Assembly (NCBI GenBank): GCA_018296165.2
Contig: JACKQL020000012.1
Coordinates: 62,001 to 126,000, forward strand
Origin: Termitomyces sp. T153
Lineage: Eukaryota; Basidiomycota; Agaricomycetes; Agaricales; Lyophyllaceae
Length of the DNA: 64,000 nucleotides
Direction: 5' to 3'
The position numbers and the translations under genes are program-made. Below the pieces are notes generated by a model, which saw nothing but the letters and a program-made list of their open reading frames with translations, was not told the origin of the DNA and did no database searches. The stretch's first letter is position 1; each line of letters starts with the position of its first letter. This document shows positions 1 to 11,153 of the stretch, piece after piece.

Positions 1-1306
1 CAACTGCCTCTATCAAGGACTTCCTTCCATGCATTCCAGCAGCTTTGGTAAGGTTGTGGTGGAAAGGAGTTGTGAATAAGAGGGGTATCAAGGGCATTGA
101 TAGCTTTCCAATTTGGTAAGTGGGAAGTGTCCAGTAGATCTTTGGGTCATGCTATTCTCTCTTGATAGTTAGCCTTAGCCAACTAATTTATTTGACCGAA
201 CATATCTGTGTTTTATCTCACTAGAATGTGAACTACTCTTACCATGAACATGGAGTGATCTTTCAAGGGAGCCTAGAGGGTGCAATGGAACTTTGTAATC
301 TGTACTGCTGGAAGGGCTGCTCCATAATGAGAATGTGCCAATGACAAAGAAGGTTAAGAGTTTGTTGAGGCTCTGAACTCTCATAAGTGGTGTTGGTCAT
401 AGCATGTATGGTAGATGTGCCAGAGTCAGGGCACATGTGTCAAAGAACACCATTGAGGGAATTAGCCTCAATATGTTCAAAAGGCCAGTCAGCAAATTGT
501 ATCTCCCATTCAAACTGTAAACAATTGATGAATCAGAAATCAGAAAATAAAGGCAGGCAGAGGGAGAAAGAATGTACATGAAAAGATGGTGTGTATGTAT
601 ATGGGTTGTCTGAATTGACTATGGGAAAACTCCAAGCACAAGTACTGCATTTCTGGTGGGAAGAATGCAGTTAATGATGGATATACATTGATATCAGATT
701 GGGTGACAATCTGCTCATCCTCTAAGGTAACTAATCTCAAAGAGGCTGGTTCAGGGTTCTGATATGCAAACTATATCAGTTGAACTTGAACTTGCAGTGC
801 AGTGCCATAGACCAAACTTACTGAGTCTACCTCATTAAAATCAATCATAACCATCCTCTTTACATTTCCTTTTCAATGACCTCTCCATTTTTGCCAATAT
901 AGGGCTATTTTTTTATTAGGAGTTTTCCCTTTACTCTTTGTTGGTCATTCCTTCTCTTTCTTCTTTTTCTTTGTCCCATTTTTTTTTCTTACTATCCTCC
1001 TTCAGGTCATCTGCTGGCTGTTGCTCATCCTCTTGTTGCTTATCTTCTTTGTTATTAGTACCAACTCTAGGATCATCATCAAACTTGTCTGAAGGTCCCT
1101 CATCCTCAGCATCAGCATCCTCAGTGTCAACTCTAGAACCATCATCACCATTATCTTCTGAAGGTCCCTCATCATCAGTGCCAACATCATTAGCAACAAT
1201 TCAAGAACTATTATCACCATTGTCTGAAGGTAAGGGAGTCGAGTCAGGTTTGACTTCTTATCACTGCTTGGGATGGTTTTTGAATAAGTATGTTTGTCTT
1301 GGGACA
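1..1306. other. CpG-depleted transposon debris, no gene
   Basis: Only a handful of CpG dinucleotides occur here while TpG and CpA are abundant, as in the other repeat nests of the window. Reading frames are short, on both strands, and match nothing I recognise. The stretch from about 1010 to 1230 is a low-complexity run of serine/leucine-type triplets (tcatcagc-like), which explains the 140-aa and 156-aa overlapping frames there. It directly abuts the 3' terminus of the minus-strand LTR that starts at 1307. I see no supportable gene. Confidence 0.6.
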
Positions 1307-2354
1307 TGTCAGGTTCTGCTGACCACAGGGGCTCAGCTGCACTGGGCAAGTCCTTACTAAGCAGATGCAATGTCCTGTGCTTATAACCTAGCACTCTGGG
1401 GTTGGTGCAGACTTCAGATACTTGCAAGGGGAAGCCAAGAAAAGCAGTCTGAGCAAGTCCAGAGTGGTCCAAGAAAGTATTAGATCAAGTATATTAAATG
1501 TTGGGCTTGGGCAGGTGTCAGGTACAAGTCCATAAACAAGTGTATGGGCAGCAGGGTAAGCGGAGGTTTTGCAAATGATGGAAGCAGGGCTGGAGCTTGA
1601 TGGGGGATCAATCAAGAGTGATGGGTTCTGAGGCTGAGTATAGGGCAAGGTCTAGAGTCATTATAGAAATGTTGAAAGGGTCATAGCATGTGTGTGGAGT
1701 TCATAATGATGTCAGAGTTGAAAGGAGCTTAGAAATGATAAGGAAACAAAGACAGATAAGATGAGATGAGACAGAATTGAGAAACAAATAGATTTGAGAC
1801 CAAAAGTAGAAATAGAGACAAGACTAGAAAACATAATAGAAAAAAAACATAGGACACAGAAAACTAAGTAAAGCAATATCAAGACTAAGGTAACAGATGC
1901 TACTCTATGTCTTATATACTAACTACTGGACCTCCTCTAGGGACTGAAGGTGCAACAGCAGAGTTTATTGGAGCCACACAGAGTTGACAGGTGTTGGTTC
2001 TGATTGGAGGGCAGGCTGCAGTGATACTCTGATAGAAAAGCAGTCCATCCTGCAGTTGTTGGGGAGCTCTGGAGTGGTTATGTGGATTGTGGGGGTGGTT
2101 GAGTGATGTATGCTTGTGCTAGAGGAAGTGTCAGAGAGGCTCAGGGGCCTTGTAGGTGAGAGGGAGAGCTGAGGAGGCCCACAGGAGATGTGCCAGTGTT
2201 TGTCAGAAGGTCTTTGGGGTTTACTGAGGAAGTGTTGGAGTTAGCCAGGGTGGGTGCTGTGAGTTGATAAAGGCTGGGAGGAGCATTGGAGGAAGTTCTG
2301 AGGAGGTGGGGAGTATTGGGAGAGGGTACAGAGGTCCAGGAGTGGGTCATGACA
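1307..2354 (-). repeat. LTR of the TGTCACGACC family, CpG-eroded copy A
   Basis: Read on the minus strand this 1048-bp block begins TGTCATGACCC at 2354 and ends GGTTCTG..ACCTGACA-type at 1307, the same termini as the CpG-rich LTR at 29013-30164; the CG of TGTCACGACC has become TG here. Flanking 5-mers do not match (ggaca below, tcact above), so it is not a clean solo insertion. Immediately upstream on the minus strand (2355-2366) lies a purine-rich tract, GGTGGGGAGTGA, placed as a polypurine tract would be before a 3' LTR. It is therefore probably the 3' LTR of a larger minus-strand element whose body runs to the right. Confidence 0.8.
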
Positions 2355-5300
2355 TCACTCCCCACCAGCATCAAGACTCTCAAGGCACAGGGCATGAGTC
2401 AGTGATTGGTACAGGCATGAGAATTGAAGTGCAAGCAATATTGATCAAATCGCAGTGGTGGTGGTGGCATGGAGAACAAAGCCAAAGCAGGATTATCATC
2501 TATCAAGAAAACACTAACCCTAAGCATTCTCAATGCTTTCCCCTTCCAATGATAGCCATGAGGATGTGTGAGAGAAGGACAACAAGCATCCACATGAGTC
2601 CAATTGTTATGAGAGGTGGAGTAGGGTGCAGGCCATGTACCATCAACATGAGCATTTACTATTTGTGTGGGGTGTTTTTCTAACATCTGTCAGAACTGTC
2701 TGTGGCTGTGGAGGGTTCCTCCAGAGGCTCTAGAGAAGGGGTGGAGTCCTCCTGCCATCCAGACCCAGTGCTCCCTGCTCATTCCTTGAGGCCTAGTTTG
2801 GGAATAGTGATTATGGTCTCAGAGGCTCAGAAGGTCCTCCAAGCAGAGGTAACAGTAGAGATCTTTGCAGAGGTGCTGGCACAGGTGTAGGGCCCCCTTA
2901 CTCTGGAATGGTGTCAGAATGAAGCTCTAGTAAGTTTCTGGCCTGTTTTGTTTGTGTTCCTACTAATCAATCATCTCCAGTATGCTCTCTATGCTCAGCA
3001 GAGAGGATTGTGTGAGTTTGACAGGCTAGTCATGGAGTCCCATTGGGACTTGTCTGTGTGTCTTCTGAGCTGCTCAAGGTACAAGAAGTGTTCTGTGTCA
3101 TTGGAGTAGTGCACAGCCTGCATTGCCATGGAGCAAGAATGGGAGTTGGATTGGGTGAAGAGGCAGCTGAGGAAGGGGCAGAAGGGCAGAGCATCAAAGT
3201 GCAGGGCCCTGGCAAAGAAAGTAGGGCTGCTGCAGGGGGGTTGTAGAGGGAAGGTGCCCTCCTTTAGAATAAAGGGAAGTGGAGGACATCCCTGCCTCTA
3301 GAAGTGGGGCCCAGCAAGAGGCCTTAGGTTGGGGTGTCAGTAGTGGGTCTGCCAGGGCCCCACATATATTCCCCAAGCTCAGGGGCCTCAGTAGGACATT
3401 TGTCAGGTACTCCATCACTGTTGGGGGGGGGGGGGTCTGGGCCTGTTTCCCCAATGGTGCAGCATCTCCTGCAGTGGTGGGTGAAAGCGCTAACATAGAT
3501 GTTGATAGTGTGGGAGGAGGAGGTTCAACAAGCAGCAGAAGATCAAGATGTAGCATGGCAGGAGCAGGGAGTTGTAGTGCAGGGGGCCATGGAGCATGCT
3601 CTGGAGGCACAGGGGCTGTGAGAGCAGTTGGCACAGCTAGAGACATGGATGACAGAGGAAGTGGAGGGGTGGAGGGAGGTTCTGAAGGTGGGCATGTTCC
3701 AGGTGGGTAGGAGGCATGAGAAATGGCTGGTGAATGAGGTAGCATTGGGTTGGAGGGCAGTAATGCATGCATATTCATCTTCTTCCCATCTTTGTTGCTC
3801 CTGACATCCTCTAACAGACTGGATCTTAGAGCACAGAGTTCTGCTCAACAGGTCATAAGCAGCATTCACCTCAATCCAGAATAGTTTGGTGTGGATGCCT
3901 GGGGACCTTCCTCTGGAGTTGGGGCAGGGTGTGGAACAGATGGAGCAATTTCTGATGGGGCACTGGTAGAGGAATGTGGTGGAGCCTGGGTCCTGGTGGG
4001 AATCTGAGTCCATGCCATTCATCTGCAGGACAGATTTTGCATTGTCATAAGCCTGCAAGGCAGCTGCAGGGCTCATTTTCATGTTCATGGCACCAGCATT
4101 AGTATGAGCAGTTGTCAATGTAGGAGGCATAGAGATTTTGGTATTTGCTTTATAGAATTGTACATATGCATTTCAGCCGTGCCAATGTACTGAATTCAAA
4201 GTCCTTACCTTAAGGAAATAGCCACTTCTCAGCACCATCAAGACCACTTTCCAGTATGTCCTGGATGCAACTTAAAAGGCACATATCTACATCACATTCT
4301 GATGCAATACTCCATAATGCTTCCCAGGCCTGACATTCTGCCTTAACTACACATGGTGGTTTGTGCCATGTGCTGATGCACTTCCAGAACTTGGAAACAA
4401 TTAGATAGTTAATTTGAAAATTCTAAGAGCATACAACACTGTTCTCACCTGTTGCAATATGGACCTACCAGGGTATACCTGTAGAGATTTTGGATAGAAT
4501 AGACAGAGAGGTGAGACCCTTAGGACAATATACAATAGTCCTGTCAAGGGTTGTGTGGTCTTAAAACCACTCAACTTCCAAAGCTGTATCTCTTGCTCAT
4601 TAGCAGCATCCTCACTGCATGATCAATCAACAGCTGAAATTTCAAGGGGTGCAACTTACTCATGCAGCCAACCTTGGTGGAGCTGTTTGATAGGGTTGGG
4701 GAAGTTGGTATGACCCTGGCAGTCAAACACACAATAGTTTAGCAGTTGGAGACTAGAAAACACTCTCTTCCTTACTTCTAACAGGAATGCAAGATGGAAA
4801 GCTGCCATTTTGAAGTTAATCCTCAGGGTGAGGGATTTCTTTCCAATTTTGTCCCAACAAATGGATGCAAACAATGATCCTGCAGACATTTGACTTGGTG
4901 GAATCTCCCTTAAAATCTGTCCAAAATTGGGAAACTGCAACAACAGCTGACATTGAGTATCTTCCATGAAGGTTTTCAAATCTTAGAGGTGATTGAGTGA
5001 CTGTGGGTGTTCGAAGTTACTTTCTATACTATTAACCAGTCAAACAGAATAGTGAAAGCTCACAAGCAAAGAGGAATTTGGACATTCACATTCCATATAA
5101 TCCCTCCTTTCTATGTACTCAGAACCTCCCTTGAGCATATATGTGTTGAGAACATAGTAATGAATTAGTTTGAGAAACACTTGATTGCTGACTTCAGCTT
5201 GGGTCAATAGTGGGATAAGCTGTTCCTGCAAGCTCACTAGAAAAATCTTATGACTCTCTTGTTCTGAATTGGAACCTGAGTCTGCTTTGATGTAATCAAG

Positions 5301-6763
5301 AACATCAACAAAATGCTGTTGCAAATATAATTTCTTATTTGAGTCCTGAACAGAAGAACATCACCTATAAGCTCCCATTTTTATTCTGGAACAGCATTAA
5401 GAGCATTAAGTGGGCATTGACTGGTTGGTAGATTGAGGTGCTCCAGAAAAACAACTGAAACTTCCCCAGGTGACAAGGACTGAGGTCCATATGAAGTGGC
5501 TGCTGCATGGTGGAAACTCACAAGGTTGCTCAGGCCTATCCCATAACCACATAACAAGTGGTGCTGCAGTCATTTTGCCCAACATTGGTGCATTGCCACT
5601 GGATCACCACTGCCAGATCATTTGCCTATGTCCAGGTCTGTCCTCCTTGTCTGTTTAACTTTGAGCCTGACTCCTTCCTTATATGTATTCCAGTAAGTGA
5701 ACAAACTAGTGAAAAACTGTATGTTGTTTCAGTACTCACCTTTCATGTGGATAAAGTCCTGTGTACCTTTCATGCAGTTCAACCCCCACCTCCTTTTGGC
5801 CATGTGGAGGCTGTTAACAACACCAATTCAACACTCACAATGCAGCACCCCCCAGCCATACAAAGACTGTCAATGACAACCTATTCAGTACCCACAATCT
5901 AGCAACCTCCAGCCATGTGGATACTGTCAATGAAGGCCTATTCAACTCTTGTGTTTCATGCAGGCCAGTCAACTACTGCAATTTCAGCAGCTTTGATGTC
6001 AACAAGGAATTCAACAATCCCAGACTATGCAGATGCCCTCTACAACAGCCTCTTCAACTCTACCAGGATTATAATTGCAATGTGTACTATGCAAGTTCAG
6101 TTTCCTTTGAGTATACATAATAATCTACTAACTACTTCATTATTTCCTTCAACACTTCTTGTTCTTCTTTGACATGCTCAGCTTGTCCCCACAGTCAAGC
6201 ACCAGAGTGGATTTTGGAGGGAAATTTGCAGCCTCAAGGTGCCCACCACATCAGTCAGCAAGTGAAATGCTGAATGAGCCACCAACAGGATGTGTAGAGG
6301 CAGCAGATGACCATCTATGGATAGTGAGCATAGGCTGAGTGTTGGCACATGTGAGCTTTTATTTGAAGGGAATTTCTTGGATTTTGCACAAAAGGGATGT
6401 TTTTGCTGTACAATGATGTTAGTATGATGTCCAAATATACACAATTGTTACTTATGTTCTTTTTCCTTAGGATTAAGAAATGGACAAGTAATCTTTGTTG
6501 ACAACAATCCAGGTGCTGAGCCACATTAAGTCCAGTGTAGGTTTTAGAACTAACAGATAAACCTGGTGATAGAGAAGGGCTGTGATCATCATTACCACCC
6601 CAGCCAGAGAAGGATGTCAAAGCCAATTTGATGAACAAGTGATCTGTTACTGTTAAGGCCAAATGTTCTTGCATGGAGGTCAACTCAGGAGAGGAGGTCA
6701 AAGCTGATGAGTAGTTGGACACTACACCACACTTTTTCTGGACATGGTGGTGGTCACCAATGG
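2355..6763. other. Decayed repeat body, no recognisable protein
   Basis: This stretch is CpG-poor throughout. Several open frames of 95-195 codons lie on the minus strand (2399-2686, 3194-3778, 3543-4130, 4656-4979, 5040-5324, 6315-6767). They may be remnants of the internal region of the element that ends in the LTR at 1307-2354, because the frames share its orientation and the purine tract sits between them and the LTR. None shows reverse transcriptase, integrase or transposase motifs that I can recognise. A run of 12 G occurs near 3423. No functional gene is claimed. Confidence 0.45.
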
Positions 6764-7172
6764 TCACTTCATGATACTTGTTCTGGTTGCAGTGATCATC
6801 TCTGATGGTCCCTTGACTAGGTTGCTTTTGAAGTGGCTGCCTGTCTCACCTGAGGTGTCCTGAATGGGAGCCAATGCATGAAGTAGTGTAACTGGGGTGC
6901 AGAAGGTGTCAGGGTTGATTCCATGATTCAGTGCATCTTCAGGGTCCAAATTGCCAAGTTGTTTTCCATATACTGGAACTCAAATATGTCTTCATTGATG
7001 ATCCAGACTGCATGGCCCAGTGCACTCTGTTTGGGGCATTTGTGGACAAAGTGTCCTGGTTTGCCACACAGTGGGCACAGACCAGCCTGACACTGCTATT
7101 CCTTTGTAGCCTTTGGAATGGTGACCCAAGGGTGTCCAGAGTTGCATATTTGGGTGGCCTGTAGCTGTTCAT
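6764..7172 (-). pseudogene. LTR-retrotransposon gag fragment with zinc knuckle (minus copy)
   Basis: Around 7020-7065 on the minus strand a frame reads CPLCGKPGHFVHKCP, a retroviral-type CX2CX4HX4C zinc knuckle as found in the nucleocapsid part of gag. It is followed by a segment with GHAVW and, further down, TLLHALAP, which recurs in the plus-strand copy starting near 7290. Upstream of the knuckle the frame contains a stop codon, and the reading frame shifts between blocks, so the copy is dead. It runs away from the plus copy, giving a divergent inverted pair about 120 bp apart. The block is CpG-poor like its surroundings. Confidence 0.7.
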
Positions 7173-7285
7173 CCTTAGGGATTCATTAAAGCTTCCATTA
7201 TCTTTGTTACTGAATTTTAGGGGGTCCTTCTTCTTTGGGACTGTTGCCTACAGGCAGGCCTTGCAGTTGGGTGTAGGGGTGCCAG

Positions 7286-8469
7286 GTGTGTGGCCTGCAG
7301 CCAATAGTGGCCTGTCAGGCTGAGTATGTGAATGGAGCCAAGCCATGGAAGCTCCAAGAAGAGTGCCAAAGACAAACAGCTCCAGACCACCCAAACATGC
7401 AATGCTGGCACCCTTGGATTGCCATCAAAGTCACAAAGGAACAACAACATGGGGCTGTACCTGCTGTGCAGCAAACTGGAGCAATTTGTCCAGGAGTGCC
7501 TCAAACAAAACATACTAGGCCATGCAGTCTGGACCATTGATCAAGACAAATTTGAGTTACAGTACACAGAAAACAAATTTGCAATTTAAACCCTGAAGAC
7601 ACACTGAATCACAGAATTTACCTCAACATCTCCACTTCAGTTACACTACTGCATGCACTGGCTCCTGCCCCAGACACCCACATGGCTTACATCTCCTCCC
7701 AATCTTTCCTCCTCTGAACCACCCTCCTCCCTAATCCTGACCACTCTAACCCCATAGAAACCCTGGTATGACCAATAATTTTGTGGACTAAGCTTAAGCA
7801 CAGCACTCCTCCCTTTCTCTCATCCAGCTCCCCACCTGAATCCTGCTCCAACTATTCAATGGTGAGTCCTCTTTTGCAGGGAGAAACTCACTACTCCTTT
7901 GTGCCCCTGACCTTTAAGAATGGAACCTAGTGGGAGTTCTGGATGCTTGCCACCAAGCTACATGACTCTGTGCCAATTGTCCTTGAAATGCCCTTATTGT
8001 AGGACAGCCACTCTTGGATCAATTGGCACCTCCTGACTATGAATCTCCAACACACCCTGAACACCAGCAGTCCTCCATTCCTTTCCAGCTCCCCTCTCCA
8101 AATAGCCCTTGAGATGCAGTCAACCTGGGAAGCCTCCACTCCAACTCTGCTAAGTCCTTCATAATCAACATTATGCTCCAGTCCACAGGTAAGACCTATG
8201 CTGCCCTCATTGATAGTGGTGTCACTGGAACATTAGCTACATTGGACTTGAAACTTCCTGAAAAGGAACTGAATGATTTGGTTGAACTCCAACTCTTTGA
8301 CAGAAACCCAACCCCCTCAGGCCTCATCTCTCACCACCATGTCAACACTATATCCCTGCCCAGCAGTCTCAAATTTCCAGTCAACTTAATGATCATGCAA
8401 CTCCCTAGGACCACTCCACTGATCTTGAGGATCCCATATATGATGTACCATATTCTAAATGTTTGATGC
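7286..8469 (+). pseudogene. LTR-retrotransposon gag-protease remnant (plus copy)
   Basis: The frame from 7332 to 7589 reproduces the knuckle segment of the minus copy, but the cysteine/histidine ligands are partly lost (CLLCSKLEQFVQEC, with Q replacing H). The shared GHAVW..ID.D.FE.QY.EN block follows, then the common TLLHALAP-like block in another frame. At 8173-8466 a 97-aa frame carries YAALIDSGVTGTLATLDL, the D-S/T-G active-site region of a retroviral-type aspartyl protease, as expected between gag and reverse transcriptase in Ty3/gypsy elements. No reverse transcriptase follows, so the element is truncated. Stops and frame changes make it a relic. Confidence 0.7.
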
Positions 8470-10602
8470 TGATGGATACTCATGTTCATCTGTAAGAATC
8501 TCAAGTGTACCCTGTAAGGAAGTGAATCAATACTGGGCAAGTAGTGGAACTAGTGGATAAAGACATACCATAATGTCCAGCCAATGAAGGATGTTGCAAC
8601 AAAGTTGGTCAAAAATGATAGAATTAAAGTGGCAAGGAATAGAAACTCTTGGGTTGAACTGTCAGATAGTACAGCTGACATCAAAATACCAGGATTGGAG
8701 TATATTCCCAGATATACGAGTGTGGCAGCTGAATAGATATTAGCTTATATACAACCCAGTCCATGACGTCACATACTAAGAGTCAATAAACAAAGTCCTA
8801 TTGAAATGTAAAACGCCCAGCCGTCGTCGTTCAAAAAGAATCCATGCACGCCAGACAATAAAAGCATCATTAATGATTGGCCAAATTCATACGATCAACA
8901 TAACAGATTACTGAAATATTGAACTCACAGGGATGACTTGAAGCCAATTTTGGACTACATCCCATTTTATATTCACAGCATTCACATGATCCAAATGCTT
9001 TTGGAGAGGAATAGTGCTAGGCTGAAAGAATATATATCTAACCAATGCTCCTTGAAAGTTTACTATCCAAAAACTTGTGAGAATGACAGTTCGCAGGGTA
9101 TTTATCGAGAATTGACATCTGGAACTCCAGGTGTGAGCCATGTGCCAAGTAGATATTATAAATTCATAGAAGCTGATTGACCCCCAAGGAATATGTCTTA
9201 CTGAGCTGAGGAATGGACTACAGTGGCTGCAATTGTGAGTAATATTCCTGTGGAGCATTCAGCACACGAAATCAACATTTAGAGAAGCAAGCAGAGAACC
9301 ATAGTATAAAGAGACAGTGGTTGGACGAGCAATCTAGTTCGAAAACAAGTCTTGTCCAACTCTTTGGATAAGTTGCCGTTCGTCAGGGGTCATGATTGGT
9401 TCAGATATTCCACAGCAGAGCAAGAATATCAAGGGTCTATAATACTCCCTCGATTGTTGGGATCGGGTGAGAGGTCTGAGAAAGGCTCTGATTAGGATCG
9501 ATCTAAGCAGCCGTTTTAGTCAATCTATATACATACAATATCACACAGAAATCAGTGGGGCTAGATGCCATAACTGTTCGGACGGACTATTTCGACAAAT
9601 CATTGTGGTCGAACAATAGCCACCTTCCATAACTGCTTTCATAGCTGACAGATGCTACAGAGCATTGCCCCAATCAGAATTACACAGGTGACGCCCAAGA
9701 TAGAACTGCAGGACAATTGATAGGATGCGCACATCATTCCGAGATCCGTTGAATACTACATGCATCTTGTGCTTGTGGGAGAATAAGCAAACCCATACGA
9801 AGCCTAAGGGCCTAAGACGCGGGAGTAATAATAGACACAACGTCCAAAATATATATATATATATGCGAAAGCACAAGTTCTACAACAAACAATTGACAAA
9901 TTCAAAGACCGATTATACGACTCCTCGCTGAAAAAACAGCTGCCATGCCCATCCCGCTCCCAAGATACATCGGCATAACAGATTGTACTGTTTCGTGATG
10001 TCAAGACCTGATGCAATTTGGCACATCTCGGCTGCGAAGGAGACAGTGGTTGGCAGTGATAAAAGAGAAGGCAGGCAAAGGTGAAAGAGACAGAGAAAGA
10101 GGAACAAACAGGAAGTTGGTAAGGGAGAGGAAGAGCACAACGCTCGGGACTCGATATAAAAATGAAGACCGAAATGAAAAACACTCACTATAACCCAATG
10201 GATGTCCGATCACAAATGCGCCGCTGTGGATATTGACTTATGGAATCCTGAGATTTCCAATACAATACACTGCCTAGATTACGAACGCCTGATTGATCTC
10301 TAAATGATCAATATCAGTGAGTGTTAGGCCTGTCTTGTGACGGACTTGTGTGATGTGGTCAGTTTCAAGCCAATGAGAGAAAGAAAGACCAAGAGCACAC
10401 CCTTGGAATCGCATACGCCAGCCTAACACTCATGATCTTCAGGAGGTACATCCACTAGCGTTGCAAATACAGCTTGCCCCTAACCGGCAAGCCCTGCCTC
10501 TGCGCTACATCGCGTCTTGCAACACTGCAGCAGCTCAGCCCCATCACTAACCTGACTTAGGTTTCTCCCGTGCCGTCGTCCCATCCTTCACAAACGCAAG
10601 CT
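8470..10602. other. Gene-poor transition to CpG-normal DNA
   Basis: From about 8717 CpG dinucleotides return to normal frequency (for example around 8765 and 8820), marking the edge of the eroded repeat block. Open frames are short and overlapping on both strands, with no motif I recognise. A short (at)n run sits at about 9849-9863. A low-complexity purine-rich tract on the plus strand at 10060-10145 explains the serine/leucine/phenylalanine-rich minus-strand frames there. No gene is supported. Confidence 0.5.
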
Positions 10603-11153
10603 TCAGCTTTGCCAGACTCTACTTTGCAACACCCTCTCGAATCCCATCATCAATATCAGCAAGCACCTCCGTTTCCTGTTCCTCTCTGTTCTTGAGTACC
10701 GTAACTTTGACAGGACGGAGGACTTTCCGGAATTTTGGGCAGTGCTGGCTTTTTGGAAGGAGCGGGTGGCGAAGGCGTCTTGGGAACCGCTGGAGGTAAA
10801 GAAAGTGGAGGAGACGGGTTCGGATATGAGACCCACGGGGAGACCGTCTTGTACAGGAGTACTTGTGGTGAGAATGATGAGGGCATGCTTGATGCTCGTC
10901 GCCAGCCACAGTGAAAGTAAAGCCCAAGGACACGCACCTACATGAAGTGCAGCCATACGTGCCGGGTTCGCTCCGTCGCCAGGTAGGAGACCGTTCCTAG
11001 ATGAGTTTGGGGTCTGACGGAAAAGTAGGCGGCACACAAGAGAGGAGCTTGATCGGATGTGATTTCTCTGCAACCATTGCCAAATATGGCCAAGCCCCTC
11101 GCATATTTCCTCCACGGTGCTCCGACAAGCGCTCGGTTTTTCCTTAGGTTCAT
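10603..11153 (-). other. Possible degraded coding region, unassigned
   Basis: Three minus-strand frames overlap (10603-11115, 10619-10933, 10656-10937), and one directly upstream ends at 10938. Segments look protein-like in composition: one has the proline-rich run PPAVPKTPSPPAPSKKPALP and another the acidic run KNREEQETEVLADIDDGIRE. They lie in different frames and I cannot join them with convincing introns. I do not recognise a family. It may be a frameshifted gene relic or chance open frames in a CpG-normal segment. Confidence 0.2.

Noticed and set aside
938..1472. Overlapping 140-aa and 156-aa frames on opposite strands
   Set aside because: Both come from a low-complexity tcatcagc-type tract in CpG-poor debris; no domain or start context supports a protein.
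10445..10540. tRNA-like stretch on the minus strand with a D-arm-like GTAGCGCAGAGG and a TTGCC/GGCAA stem
   Set aside because: No TTCRA loop follows at the right distance, the 5' and 3' ends do not pair, and the putative anticodon loop lacks T at position 33.
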